In this document: piece after piece, positions 36,301 to 44,688 of the stretch
How the letters are laid out: each line of letters opens with the position of its first letter
How positions within the stretch are numbered: position 1 is the first letter of the stretch
Source of the DNA: Dokdonella_A soli
GTDB taxonomy: Bacteria; Pseudomonadota; Gammaproteobacteria; Xanthomonadales; Rhodanobacteraceae
Assembly: GCF_039523175.1 (NCBI RefSeq)
Contig: NZ_BAAAEU010000006.1
Span: 124,001 to 188,000, forward strand
DNA: 64,000 nucleotides
Direction of reading: 5' to 3'
Position numbers and translations under genes: made by a program
Notes under the pieces: generated by a model
The model's database searches: none
What the model was told of the DNA's origin: nothing
What the model saw: the letters and a program-made list of their open reading frames with translations, nothing else

Positions 36301-39300
36301 GTCGCGCCTGTTCCGCTCTGGACGATCGTGGTTGGCCGGCTCAGCGCGTCGTACGTGCTTTCCGTCCATGTAATCGTCACGCCGGCCGCTGGTGTGGCGG
36401 CACCGACGCCCGCGTAGAGCACGCGGTACGGATCGGACTTGCGCTTCACGCTCCCGCGCGCGTCGTATTGGGTGATCGTTCCGATCCAGCTGCCTGGCTC
36501 GAAACCTTGCACCAACGCCACCGTCGGCCGGCCGAGCAGGTCGTGATAGACCATGCTGCCGGGAGAGCCGGCGGTCGTGGCCATGGATCGGTATGCCAAT
36601 CCCATTCCGCTGGGGCAGGCAACCGTCGGCATGCCGGCAGCCACCGGCATGCCGCTGCAATAACGCGCGTCCCAGCGCGTGGATCCACCATTGGGCGAAT
36701 ACATGAAGCGCTTGCGGCCCAATGCCCCATAACGGATCTTCGAGGAGACGCCATTGGCATCGGTGATCTCGGTAGGATCGCCGGCAGCATTGCGCGCATA
36801 CACCCTGGAACGCGTCCTTTCCTGTGCGGTGCCGCCGCCTGCCGAATACGCTTCGCGGGTTGCGTCGGCGAAGCGTCCGAGGCTGTCGTAGTCCGTGTTC
36901 GTGTATCGCATCACCGCGGTCGGGTCGGTTGGATGGAATGGATATCCGCCGCTCGAGGCGCTCTGGGCACGACAGCTCGATTCGGGAATCGTCGTGCTGC
37001 AGGTCGACGTCTTCGTCCGGTTGCCGAACGGGTCGTAGGTGTAATACGCAGCGACACTCGGGGCCGACGCATCCACGTTGAGGCCATTCGGATACTGGCC
37101 GGCCATCCCTTCCACTTTCTCCGATGCCAACAGTCCTTTTGCGTCATAGGTGAAGCTGGAGCGGCGCACGTTCGCGAGAACGCTTCCGCCCACGGCACGC
37201 GTCGTCTTCACAGTCGACGTCCTGAGGCGTCCGAGTCGCCAGTTCGGTTCGTCGTTGTCGTACTGGAAGGTGCTGTCGAGGCTGACCGTCGTACCGCCGC
37301 CCGACTTCGAGGCGGTGCTCGAAAGAGGATTGCCGTATGCGTCATAGCTCGCCAGCGGGAACGCGACGGACTCCGAGATCAGCGCGCCACCCGGGACACC
37401 CGATGCCAGGTCGTAGCTGCTGGTCAGGCTTTCGATGCGGGCGATGAAGATCGGCGCCTGCGCCAAGGCAAGAAGGCGTCGATCGTATTCGTCCGGCATG
37501 ATCGGCGGATGTCCACTATTCAGGCATATCGCGCCCTGATCCGATGCGCCTGGCGCTTTCATCGCACCGACCGATGATGTCACTGCGCCGTTCTCACAGT
37601 ACGGCTCCAGCGCCGCCGTGCCCGCACTCGTGCGCCATTGCCATCGATCGGCGCTGCTCTTGATCGTCCTGGACGCGTCGTTGATGCCAGGAAGATCGTC
37701 ATCGCAGGTCGTGGCGCGACCCGCCTTGCACTTCGGCACGTACTTCATGCAGGCGGCGGAGTCCGGACCGGTTGCGCCGTTGCACGGGTCGGCGTCGTTG
37801 GCGACGAGACCGATGTTCCGCGTTTCCGTGAAATCCGCCAGCCCGGTGTACGGGAACCGCTGCTGGTAGTAGGAATCCACTTCGATGCCGCTTTGGGAAT
37901 CGGTCGTCGAAATCCTTCGGAAGCCCAGCGAGCCGCGTCCGCCCGCCTGCACCTTGAGACCGGCGTAGCGGTAGCTCACGGTCGATGCCGCAGTCGGATC
38001 GTTCTGTATCGGCGCGCTGCTGCTCACCGAGCGAACCACATAGCTTGGGGCCGCCACGTCGAAGACCGGCGAGCCGCGTCCGGAAGTCGTGAACGGTGCA
38101 TCGTAGTCGCGCAAGTAGACGGACGAGAACGTCAGCGGCGCATACGTGATCGTCGTTTTCGCGCCGAGCCCGCTCACGATCTCGGTGACGACACCACGCG
38201 GGCGATGATGGTGGGTGGTGCGTTGCAGATGCCAGGTGCCATCTGCCGGACGGACCAGGAAATTGTCAGGGATGCCGTCGCCATCGAAGTCCGCGGTCAT
38301 GCGGCTCCATGTCGTGTCCGGGAAGTGATATCCGGTGTACAGGCCCTGCAACGCCGGAGACGAGGGCAACCCTGCCCATCCGCTGCCGGCCCACAGGTAG
38401 ACGTCGTACTTGCTGCCGTTGAGCCTCCAGAAATCGAGCTTGCCATCGCCGTCGAAATCCAGCAGCTGAAGCGCGTGCTCTCCGCCTTTCAGCGAGCAGT
38501 CGGCGATGCAGTTGTCGGTGTAGACGCTGAACGGGCCGCCCATGCGGAAACGCCATACGTTGCCGCTGTCCATGTAGACGAGATCGGCGAGGCCGTCCCC
38601 GTTGACGTCGACCGTGCGCAGTTTTCGTGCAGCCCCTGCGGGATCGTTCGCGCCGATGACGACATCACCGAATGGGCGCGCGGCCTGGAAAACGAATTTG
38701 CCGTCCGAGCTGCGCTGTCCTTTGGAAAGAAAAACGTCCAAGCGGAAACCGGAATAGCCCGCACATCCTCGCGCATCGACCATGAAGCGCAGATCGGCCC
38801 TGCCATCACCGTCGAAATCCACCGCCTGGCTGAAGTTTTCTTCCTCGCGACTCAGGCTCGCCGTTGCGAATCCACAGCGGTTTCCAACCGGGCTCCCTGC
38901 TTCGTCCAGGAAAGCCGCTTGGATGGGATTGAGTACGAACGGCGACGCTGGAATGTTCGTGCGTTGTGTCAGCGCCACCCAGAACAAACCGTCCGGCGCA
39001 CGGAATACGAGGTCAGACAATCCATCACCGTCGACGTCGGCCAGCATGCTGCTGCCGAGATAACGGAGATCACTGGGCGTCACCGGAGTTGCGGGCGCTC
39101 CGCCATCTGCTCCGCCGGCGATTTGCGCAACCAGCTCTCTCGATAGCTCGGCCGCGGCCGATGAATTGACCGGAACCGTAAACAGCACCTCCTCCGGACC
39201 CAGACAAATTCTTTGGCCGCCCGAACAGTCGTTCGTAGCGAGCCTTCGTATCCATGTGATCTGGTTGGGATTCGCACTCGGCGAACCGTCGCGATTGGCC

Positions 39301-39782
39301 CAGGCGAAGAGCAGATCGTCCCGGCCGTCGCCATCGATGTCGAAGACCTCCCACAAGCCGCCATTCAAGAATCCGTCGGGGAGCAAGGTATCCATCGAAT
39401 AGACATCCACCATCGCAGGCTTTCCCTGCGCATCGACGCTAAGCCCGCTGATATGCAGCTGGTTGTTTCGTCCGCCGGCTGCCGCATTGCTGGTCCACCA
39501 CAGGTCCGCGCGCTTGTCGCCGGTGAAGTCGCCGAATTGGTAATAGCCGAGCCCCGATCCCATGGAGCCGGTGAATTCCTCGACAGTGGGCGAAGCGCTG
39601 GTCCACGTGAAGTTCGTGGGCGGATAGCACGCACCGCCCTGCCGGTCGCATTCCTTCAGCGAAAGCAGCCGCGGGCGATACCGCTGCCACGAGGCGGAGG
39701 TGTTGTAGGCAGGCTCGTAGTAGCGGAGCGTGGTGCCGGTCGCACTCTTCACCTCGATGCCGCTCTCGCGCGTGCCCATCAC
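33339..39782 (-). CDS. RHS/YD-repeat protein with FG-GAP repeats and a C-terminal metallopeptidase-like toxin tip
   Basis: A 2,147-residue protein. Residues up to about 560 hold seven FG-GAP/VCBS-type DxDGDGxxD repeats (for example VFDIDGDGRDDLLF, VDVNGDGLADLVY). A TcdB-like middle follows, then a long series of YD repeats (YDSLGR, YDLLGR, YDALSR). The RHS core ends near residue 1785 with GRIYDPQLARFLQADPF and NRYSYGFNNPLAYTDPSGY. Next come a glycine/alanine-rich hydrophobic segment (to about 1975) and a 170-residue tip with HEMVH (2066-2070) and IEQQGDIVRDYYYL, the pattern of zinc peptidase tips on other RHS and VgrG proteins. The tip DNA is AT-richer than the core. The start lacks a signal peptide and begins in the middle of the usual N-terminal domain, so the 5' end looks truncated. 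Confidence 0.85.
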   Translation of the reverse strand: MMGTRESGIEVKSATGTTLRYYEPAYNTSASWQRYRPRLLSLKECDRQGGACYPPTNFTWTSASPTVEEFTGSMGSGLGYYQFGDFTGDKRADLWWTSNAAAGGRNNQLHISGLSVDAQGKPAMVDVYSMDTLLPDGFLNGGLWEVFDIDGDGRDDLLFAWANRDGSPSANPNQITWIRRLATNDCSGGQRICLGPEEVLFTVPVNSSAAAELSRELVAQIAGGADGGAPATPVTPSDLRYLGSSMLADVDGDGLSDLVFRAPDGLFWVALTQRTNIPASPFVLNPIQAAFLDEAGSPVGNRCGFATASLSREEENFSQAVDFDGDGRADLRFMVDARGCAGYSGFRLDVFLSKGQRSSDGKFVFQAARPFGDVVIGANDPAGAARKLRTVDVNGDGLADLVYMDSGNVWRFRMGGPFSVYTDNCIADCSLKGGEHALQLLDFDGDGKLDFWRLNGSKYDVYLWAGSGWAGLPSSPALQGLYTGYHFPDTTWSRMTADFDGDGIPDNFLVRPADGTWHLQRTTHHHRPRGVVTEIVSGLGAKTTITYAPLTFSSVYLRDYDAPFTTSGRGSPVFDVAAPSYVVRSVSSSAPIQNDPTAASTVSYRYAGLKVQAGGRGSLGFRRISTTDSQSGIEVDSYYQQRFPYTGLADFTETRNIGLVANDADPCNGATGPDSAACMKYVPKCKAGRATTCDDDLPGINDASRTIKSSADRWQWRTSAGTAALEPYCENGAVTSSVGAMKAPGASDQGAICLNSGHPPIMPDEYDRRLLALAQAPIFIARIESLTSSYDLASGVPGGALISESVAFPLASYDAYGNPLSSTASKSGGGTTVSLDSTFQYDNDEPNWRLGRLRTSTVKTTRAVGGSVLANVRRSSFTYDAKGLLASEKVEGMAGQYPNGLNVDASAPSVAAYYTYDPFGNRTKTSTCSTTIPESSCRAQSASSGGYPFHPTDPTAVMRYTNTDYDSLGRFADATREAYSAGGGTAQERTRSRVYARNAAGDPTEITDANGVSSKIRYGALGRKRFMYSPNGGSTRWDARYCSGMPVAAGMPTVACPSGMGLAYRSMATTAGSPGSMVYHDLLGRPTVALVQGFEPGSWIGTITQYDARGSVKRKSDPYRVLYAGVGAATPAAGVTITWTESTYDALSRPTTIVQSGTGATTTLAYDGLKTVTTSPANGSGLTQTRTELKNGLGEVVKTIDVNGLEVSTQYDAAGNVMAVVHGASTTVMTYDSLGRKIGMSDPDAGTWTYAVNGAGEVIRQVSPRGTCTKSEYDGRGRVWHRRDHSNAACSQLESEASWSYDTALSGIGALAEEVNSQVRRTPSYDSLGRAVRVDTVLDGKTYVEQWSFDQFGRPFQHFFTAPGLPTTGERHAYGAEGYLSQVRSAYPKDGAFLVYREILEMNARGQVTKERGAAGAEYTQERAYDDNTGRLTRQLAQSASGLLQDFGYSYDLVGNLTSRTNRREAVGVTETFTYDALQRLRQGVVTSAGQTTFARTQSYDAEGNIAYKSDAGLTYVYGTRPAACAENAMPGPHALSLISGVSLCYDANGNVLKQTNSLGSQTIQYTAADQASDIRDTVNNARVGFSYGPNRERVRRLDYASSVAVSADTVVHWAGDAQIRYTASVVSGANGLLEVRRTIGNTLVVQTGSGATYRLKRQILLTDAQGSTHQVLGAMTLTPVNASSPTSFDSWGRRRDGTTWAGPTLWTAGLESLLRETTTRGYTGHEMAESVGVIHMNGRIYDPQLARFLQADPFVQSPQDLQSWNRYSYGFNNPLAYTDPSGYFSAGDFLRTAAAIAITVYSGGTAAGATWGLFGTSVVAGSAQSFAIMAVGGFAAGAVQTGSLRGAVTGAVTATVFYGVGNAFTPTNASWAYSGNQMTVAGHAVRSLAHGAAGGVMTELQGGRFGHGFMSAGISAALSPSMGRNDSFGVTAAKTIQAAAVGGTASVLAGGKFANGAVTAAFGFAFARIVSGVGGQGSGPGDGSLEAKLRVGGSRGLSAGEIAMASGVFGSDVNYDDVLVYRKKFHVFQPREIAMTPNGNMYFHPEAYLDDFSLASVDSRAWFLHEMVHVWQHQQGINVAWGGIFDRNYDYGTLVAAPPGKPFSSFGIEQQGDIVRDYYYLGQGVRVQGAAPISTYQSILPFSRGW

Positions 39783-40359
39783 GAATCAGCGCGTCGTTCG
39801 TGACGTCCCAAGCACAGGGAAATCCAGAGGCGCGAGGCGCCTGGCGGAATCGAAAGGCAAGAGTGCCGGCCGTGTGTCGACCGATGAGGAATTCGCGGAC
39901 CGTGGGCAGACCGCCAGTCCCCAGACTGCCGGCCTACCTTTCCGCTTGAGAGCCGCAATGAATGCAAGAAACGCGCGGCGGACGATGCGATGACTCGCGC
40001 AATCGCAATGATTGCCCGCGACACCCAATCAGGTGATATCGACGTCCCCGAAGATCGCTCTACCCACGCCCCTGTACCCTTTGCAGGAAATCTCTGACAA
40101 AACGTGTCGGATAACGCTGCGACCCCAGTTTATTCGCAGCACTCGACACATTTTTCCCCATACTTGTCTTTGCCTGCCTCCCCTGTAGCACGCTTGCGCC
40201 GATTGTCTTCACGGTGCGCGCGTTCTGAAAGTGGTGAGCGGCTGGATTTTCATCAGCATCGCTGTGCATTCCGATGTTCTGCCGGAATCAACGCCTGACA
40301 GCTATGGCGAATTCAGCGCGGCTGAGTAATTTTCATCAGAGTTGCCAAGCGACTTAGAA
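39783..40359. other. 577-base gap without a gene
   Basis: No frame in this stretch has coding character or a ribosome site. It is less GC-rich than its surroundings, with AT-rich patches near 40080-40170 and 40290-40360. On the minus strand it is the region where the missing N-terminus of the RHS gene would be expected, but no RHS-like residues can be read in any frame. An in-frame TGA lies just before the RHS start codon. Confidence 0.6.
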
Positions 40360-40764
40360 ATGCTGAGAGAAGAACGCATGCCGCCCGCACGATCGTGGAA
40401 TACCCGAGCGCTCGCAACATTGCCAGACCGCATTCGTCACGTGCGCAGGCTGAACCGGCTGACGCAGGCCGCACTGGCGAAAAGGATCGGTGTCGGACCC
40501 AGCGCGGTGGCGCAATGGGAGCTTCCGGGAGGCACTTCGCCAACCGTGGAAAACCTGATCAAGATAGCTCTATCGGGTGAAGTCTCGTTTGAATGGCTGG
40601 CTACCGGACGCGGTCCGCTCAGATCCGAGATTCACCAAGCAGACGGCGTCGACGCTTTCCCGACTACGATGGATCGTATCGAGGATCGGCTCCTGTCAGC
40701 CTTTCGGCGGCTCAAGCCGCGCAAGCGCGAGCTGTTCGTCCATTGCATGGAAGAGATTCTCTAG
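40360..40764 (+). CDS. XRE-family HTH transcriptional regulator
   Basis: A 134-residue protein. An HTH_3 domain spans about residues 20-85: RIRHVRRLNRLTQAALAKRI and GVGPSAVAQWELPGGTSPTV, then LIKIALSGEVSFEWLATG, the typical end of phage CI-like N-terminal domains. A short helical tail (MDRIEDRLLSAFRRLKPRKRE) replaces any peptidase domain. It may be autoregulatory. ATG 40360 is used; ATG 40378 would also keep the domain. It diverges from the RHS gene across the long gap, but control of that gene is only a guess. Confidence 0.75.
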   Translation: MLREERMPPARSWNTRALATLPDRIRHVRRLNRLTQAALAKRIGVGPSAVAQWELPGGTSPTVENLIKIALSGEVSFEWLATGRGPLRSEIHQADGVDAFPTTMDRIEDRLLSAFRRLKPRKRELFVHCMEEIL

Positions 40765-40810
40765 CTTCCGCAGGCGCGACGTGGACGGTGCCGCACGGTT
40801 CCCGTGCCGA

Positions 40811-40869
40811 TCATTGCTTCGAGAGACTGGCGTAAAGCTGCTCGGCGCGCTGGAACAACAGCGGATCTG
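40811..40869 (-). pseudogene. C-terminal remnant resembling the downstream 2OG-Fe(II) oxygenase
   Basis: On the minus strand this reads DPLLFQRAEQLYASLSKQ and a stop. It matches the end of the oxygenase encoded at 41729-42454 (VLFQRAERLYAN), and the DNA agrees at about 27 of 31 positions across the core. No upstream part is found, so it is a short relic of a related gene. Confidence 0.4.
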
Positions 40870-40919
40870 CACGCGATCACCCGATGCATGGACCTTATCC
40901 ATAGGACGGGCTCAGTTCG

Positions 40920-41285
40920 TTATTTGGAGCCCAGGACGAACTGGTTGCCGTCAGGGTCGCGGAAGATCGCGTAGGTGCCCCACGGCTCAGTCTTCGGCTC
41001 GCTGACAAATTCGACGCCGCGTTGCTTGAGCTGGCGATAGGTCGCCTCGGTGTCGTCGCAGGCGAACGAGCCGTTGAAGAACGAGCCGATGCGATCTTCC
41101 TGCCCATCGGGCGTGAACAGTACCAGGCGCGTGTCGGTGTTGCCGATGCGCAGTTCGATCCAGCGCTGTCGGTCGGTAAATGGTTGGTCGGTGACGACGC
41201 GGAAGCCGAGTTTTTCGGTATAGAACGCGAGCGCCAGGTCCTGGTTGCGAGTCGGTACGCTGACGAATTTGAGATGCGTGATCAT
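40920..41285 (-). CDS. VOC-family (glyoxalase/bleomycin-resistance fold) protein
   Basis: A 121-residue protein with the paired beta-alpha-beta modules of the vicinal oxygen chelate fold. LKFVSVPTRNQDLALAFYTEKLGF begins the first, and YRQLKQRGVEF with IFRDPDGNQFVL ends the second. The metal-binding positions typical of active members can be placed (His4, and Glu near residue 46 in WIELRIG), but the substrate is unknown. ATG 41285 is chosen because the family starts here. Confidence 0.82.
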   Translation of the reverse strand: MITHLKFVSVPTRNQDLALAFYTEKLGFRVVTDQPFTDRQRWIELRIGNTDTRLVLFTPDGQEDRIGSFFNGSFACDDTEATYRQLKQRGVEFVSEPKTEPWGTYAIFRDPDGNQFVLGSK

Positions 41286-41371
41286 GGCGGGACTCGGGTA
41301 GTTGGGTGGGTGCCAACCATCGCACATCGCCCGCGACCGTTAGGAGGATGGCTGCTATAGTTTCCATCGCC

Positions 41372-41680
41372 ATGGCCGATCTGCCGCTCGATCGCTACAT
41401 CGTCGATGTGCTGATGCCAGACCTGATCGGTCACGATCGCTCGGCTTCGACGTTCCTCGTGTACCTGTATCTGTGGCGGCAGAGCGTGGCGCGGGGACGC
41501 GCGACGGTCGAAGTCAGTCACCAGACGATAGCCAGCGATATCGGCCTGGCCAAGACGACGGTCCAGGCGGCCATCCGACGGCTGAAGCGGCGCCGTTTGC
41601 TCAGTGCCAAATTGCGGCACGCGACGGCGACACCGATTTATCAGCCGTTGCGCCCGTGGATCGGCAAGCTGCCGCCGTAG
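41372..41680 (+). CDS. Small winged-helix/HTH protein
   Basis: A 102-residue protein. ATFLVYLYLWRQS-type helix, then VEVSHQTIASDIGLAKTTVQ and AAIRRLKRRRLLS, form a helix-turn-helix followed by a wing, like HTH_36/GntR-like domains. There is no ligand-binding domain. A TATAGT hexamer lies at 41355-41360 between two possible starts (41348 and 41372); if that is the -10 box, 41372 is the real start. The target genes are unknown. Confidence 0.65.
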   Translation: MADLPLDRYIVDVLMPDLIGHDRSASTFLVYLYLWRQSVARGRATVEVSHQTIASDIGLAKTTVQAAIRRLKRRRLLSAKLRHATATPIYQPLRPWIGKLPP

Positions 41681-41728
41681 GATCCCTCGCGTCGGTTCTT
41701 GCGGTGAGATGCGTGGACTGATCCGCGA

Positions 41729-42454
41729 TCAACGTGCCGTCGATGACGTTGCCGCGTTCGCATACAGCCGCTCCGCGCGCTGGAACAACACCCACGACGT
41801 CGCGATGTACTTGTCGCCGCCCTTCGGCATGTTGCCGCGATGCGTGTGCGTGAAACCGGCCGGCGCGATCAACAATGAACCGGTGCGCGGCACGATCTTG
41901 CGGTTCTGGTAGTGGAATTCGGTCTCGCCCTCGGCGAAGCCGTCGTTGAGATAGACCGACCACAGCAGCACGCGATGCAGGGTCTCGCCGTTGTCGGCCT
42001 TCGGGTACAGCTCGCAGTGCCAGTACGGATAGCCGCCCTGGTCGGCGTGGTATTTCTGCAGGTTGATCGCGCCGGGACGGAAGCACTTGGTGACGAGCCC
42101 CTGCAGCAGGTGGTCCGGCAGCGCGGCAACCGCGGCCGGATCAAGCAACACCAGCTCGCCGGTCTTCGGATCCGGCATGCGCAGCGTCATCGGCGCGAGC
42201 ACCGCGTACGCGTACTTGCGCACATAGGCCATCACGCCACGCAGCATCGCGGTGTTGAAGTGGTTCTCGACCTCCTGCCATTCGCGATGGTCGCTGATGC
42301 AGATGTCCCAGCTGTCCTTCAGCCGCGTGTCGACGCCGCCGCCGGTCGCGCCGCGTACGGCCTGGCCACTGGCGTTGAAACGCGCGATCAGGTCGCGGCA
42401 GGTTTGTGCGTCGAGCGCGCCGTCGTAGGTCTCGATGAAATCGGCGTTGTCCAT
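41729..42454 (-). CDS. 2-oxoglutarate/Fe(II)-dependent oxygenase (prolyl-hydroxylase-like)
   Basis: A 241-residue protein of the 2OG-Fe(II) oxygenase superfamily. Likely iron ligands are His136/Asp138 (YHADQGG) and a distal histidine in GFTHTHRG (203 or 205); RTGSLLIAPAG is the family's strand before that histidine. ETEFHYQNRKIVP fits the jelly-roll core. It is soluble and expected to hydroxylate a small molecule or protein side chain; the target is unknown. A longer open frame extends into fbp, but the conserved protein begins at ATG 42454. Confidence 0.82.
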   Translation of the reverse strand: MDNADFIETYDGALDAQTCRDLIARFNASGQAVRGATGGGVDTRLKDSWDICISDHREWQEVENHFNTAMLRGVMAYVRKYAYAVLAPMTLRMPDPKTGELVLLDPAAVAALPDHLLQGLVTKCFRPGAINLQKYHADQGGYPYWHCELYPKADNGETLHRVLLWSVYLNDGFAEGETEFHYQNRKIVPRTGSLLIAPAGFTHTHRGNMPKGGDKYIATSWVLFQRAERLYANAATSSTAR

Positions 42455-42470
42455 GCGATTGGGCTTCTCG

Positions 42471-42513
42471 GTAGGAGCGGCTTCAGCCGCGATGCTTTGG
42501 AAGGGGCATCGCG
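42471..42513. repeat. Single REP arm with degenerate partner
   Basis: A 26-base arm identical to the arms at 10038-10111 (beginning GTAGGAGCGGCTTCAGCCGC), followed by a short broken partner GCATCGCG. It lies between fbp and the oxygenase gene downstream of it on the minus strand. Confidence 0.8.
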
Positions 42514-42537
42514 CCTTCACCGACCCTGCAGTCGGTG

Positions 42538-43560
42538 TCAGGCGGTGTCGGCCTCGCGGTGATACGCAGTGACCTGTTTGACCTCGTTCCTCGACCCGAG
42601 GAACACCGGCACGCGCTGGTGCAGCTTGTCCGGCCGGATGTCGAGGATGCGCTCGCGACCGGTGGTCGCCGCGCCGCCAGCCTGCTCGACGATCATCGCC
42701 ATCGGGTTCGCCTCGTACATCAGGCGCAGCTTGCCGGGCTTGGACGGGTCCTTGAGGTCGCGCGGATAGATGAAGATGCCGCCGCGGGTCAGGATGCGAT
42801 GCACGTCGGCGACCATCGAGGCGACCCAGCGCATGTTGAAGTCGCGCCCGCGCGGGCCGGTCTTGCCGGCCAGCAGTTCGTCGATGTAGCGGCGCATCGG
42901 CGGTTCCCAGTGACGGATGTTCGACATGTTGATCGCGAACTCGCCGGTGTCCGCGGGAATCTGCAGGTTCGATCCGGTCAGGATGAAGCTGCCCTGCTCG
43001 CGGTCGAGCGTGAACGTATGCACGCCGTCGCCGAGGGTCAACACCAGCACCGTGCTCGATCCGTACACCGCGTAGCCGGCCGCGACCTGCTGCGTGCCCG
43101 GCTGCAGGAACGCTTTCTCGTCCGGCTCGCTGACGCCGTCCGGACAGCGCAGCACCGAGAAGATCGTTCCGACCGAGATGTTCACATCGATGTTCGAGGA
43201 GCCGTCGAGCGGATCGAACACGAGCAGGTATTCGCCCTTCGGATAGCGGTGCGGGATCGGATGCGGATCGTCCATCTCCTCGGACGCGAGCGCGGCGAGG
43301 TGGCCGCCCCATTCGTTCGCCTCGAGCAGGATCTCGTTGGAGACCACGTCGAGCTTCTTCTGCGTCTCGCCCTGCACGTTCTCGGTACCGGCACTGCCGA
43401 GCACGCCGCCGAGCGCGCCCTTGCCGACCGCGATCGAGATGCGCTTGCACGCGCGCGCAACGACCTCGATCAGGAGGCGCAAGTCGCCGTTGATATGGCC
43501 CTTGTCGCGCTGCTCCTCGATCAAGAAGCGCGTCAGTGAAACCCGGGACGTGGACGGCAT
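42538..43560 (-). CDS. fbp: Fructose-1,6-bisphosphatase class I
   Basis: A 340-residue class I FBPase, the gluconeogenic enzyme that hydrolyses fructose-1,6-bisphosphate to fructose-6-phosphate. The metal-binding signature FDPLDGSSNIDVNISVGTIF (in part) is intact. ASEEMDDPHPIP carries further acidic ligands, and GGIFIYPRD and KLRLMYEANPMAMIVEQAGG form the substrate site. ATG 43560 is preferred, since GGAG lies nine bases upstream and the length then matches the family. Confidence 0.95.
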   Translation of the reverse strand: MPSTSRVSLTRFLIEEQRDKGHINGDLRLLIEVVARACKRISIAVGKGALGGVLGSAGTENVQGETQKKLDVVSNEILLEANEWGGHLAALASEEMDDPHPIPHRYPKGEYLLVFDPLDGSSNIDVNISVGTIFSVLRCPDGVSEPDEKAFLQPGTQQVAAGYAVYGSSTVLVLTLGDGVHTFTLDREQGSFILTGSNLQIPADTGEFAINMSNIRHWEPPMRRYIDELLAGKTGPRGRDFNMRWVASMVADVHRILTRGGIFIYPRDLKDPSKPGKLRLMYEANPMAMIVEQAGGAATTGRERILDIRPDKLHQRVPVFLGSRNEVKQVTAYHREADTA

Positions 43561-43703
43561 CGGCAGCATTCTCCGCGATATACAGACCCGCGCATTGTCG
43601 CGGCTCGGCCAGAACCGCGCCAGCCTGCTGACATCAGGTTGGCAGCAGGTCCCGCGCATGATCTGCGGCGTGCGGTTCGCGCACGTCCTGCGAGGAGACT
43701 CCG

Positions 43704-44078
43704 ATGTTGAATCCTAATGTCCCGGCCTGGTTCGAGATCCCGACCAGCGACCTCGACCGCGCCCAGCGTTTCTACGAGACCGTGCTCGACGTCGAGCTCG
43801 AGCGCGAGAATTTCGGCGGCGGCACGATGGCCGTCTTCCCCGGCGGCAACAAGCCGAACTCACGCGGCGCGCTGGTGCGCATGCCGCATTGCGAACCCTC
43901 GTTTCACGGCAGCACGATCTACCTCAGCCTCAGCGACATCCGCCCTGCGCTGGAGCGTGTCGCGCAACACGGCGGTGACGTGTTCGTGCCACGGACGGAG
44001 CTGCCCGACGGCATCGGCTTCTTCGCGCAGATCCGCGACAGCGAGGGCAACCGCGTCGGCTTGTGGTCGCCGGCGTGA
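43704..44078 (+). CDS. VOC-family protein
   Basis: A 124-residue protein with two VOC modules: PAWFEIPTSDLDRAQRFYE and VLDVELE at the start, and TELPDGIGFFAQIRDSEGNR then VGLWSP at the end. The Cx-type pattern is like the YybH/glyoxalase-like antibiotic-resistance proteins of proteobacteria. GAGGAGAC precedes the ATG. It opens a same-strand run of small enzymes up to the WYL regulator. Confidence 0.82.
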   Translation: MLNPNVPAWFEIPTSDLDRAQRFYETVLDVELERENFGGGTMAVFPGGNKPNSRGALVRMPHCEPSFHGSTIYLSLSDIRPALERVAQHGGDVFVPRTELPDGIGFFAQIRDSEGNRVGLWSPA

Positions 44079-44165
44079 ACACGCGGCGGCGCTGCTCGCG
44101 CTACGCGCGGGCGGCGGCGCGCGGGATGATCCACATCTTCTTTTTTCACGGGAGACAACGACGCG

Positions 44166-44657
44166 ATGAACGCGAGCGACGGCAGGCGCGACTTCGATTT
44201 CTACCACGGCCGCTGGCGGGTGCAGAACGAGCGCTTGAAGGAACGCCTGGTCGGCTCCACCGATTGGGAACATTTCGAGGCAACCCAGAAATGCCGCCCG
44301 ATCCTCGGCGGTCTCGGCAACATCGACGACTTCGTGACCGACTGGAACCGTAGCGACAGCACTGGAAAGTTCGTCGGCATGACCCTGCGCCTGTTCAACC
44401 CGGCCACGCGCGAATGGAGCCTCTACTGGGCCAGCAATCGCGAAGGCTTGCTCGAGCCGCCGGTGGTGGGTCGCTTCGAGAACGGCGTCGGCACGTTCAT
44501 CGGTGACGACCGGCACGACGGCAAGCTGGTGCTGGCGCGCTTCATCTGGTCGGAGATCCGGCCGGACAGCGCGAAGTGGCAGCAGGCCCTGTCGACGGAT
44601 GGCGGCAGGACCTGGGAAACCAACTGGATCATGCGCATGAGCCGCCGGTCATCCTGA
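44166..44657 (+). CDS. DUF1579-like cytoplasmic protein
   Basis: A 163-residue protein without a signal peptide. DFDFYHGRWRVQNERLKERL at the start, MTLRLFNPATREWSLYWAS in the middle and GRTWETNWIMRMSR at the end form the lipocalin-like pattern found in DUF1579-related proteins. GGGAGA lies ten bases before the ATG. The function is unknown. The 87 bases before it hold nothing coding. Confidence 0.75.
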   Translation: MNASDGRRDFDFYHGRWRVQNERLKERLVGSTDWEHFEATQKCRPILGGLGNIDDFVTDWNRSDSTGKFVGMTLRLFNPATREWSLYWASNREGLLEPPVVGRFENGVGTFIGDDRHDGKLVLARFIWSEIRPDSAKWQQALSTDGGRTWETNWIMRMSRRSS

Positions 44658-44688
44658 CCGCGCGGACTGCGCAGCAACGGAGGTTGTT

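Noticed and set aside
34308..37577. A 1,089-codon open frame on the plus strand opposite the RHS gene
   Set aside because: It is the mirror of a GC-rich repetitive coding region, has no ribosome site, and its residues (very rich in Arg, His and Ala) match no domain. The RHS frame on the other strand has clear FG-GAP and YD repeats.
41729..43450. A 573-codon version of the oxygenase reading into fbp
   Set aside because: The first 330 codons are a wrong frame of fbp; the family start is ATG 42454.
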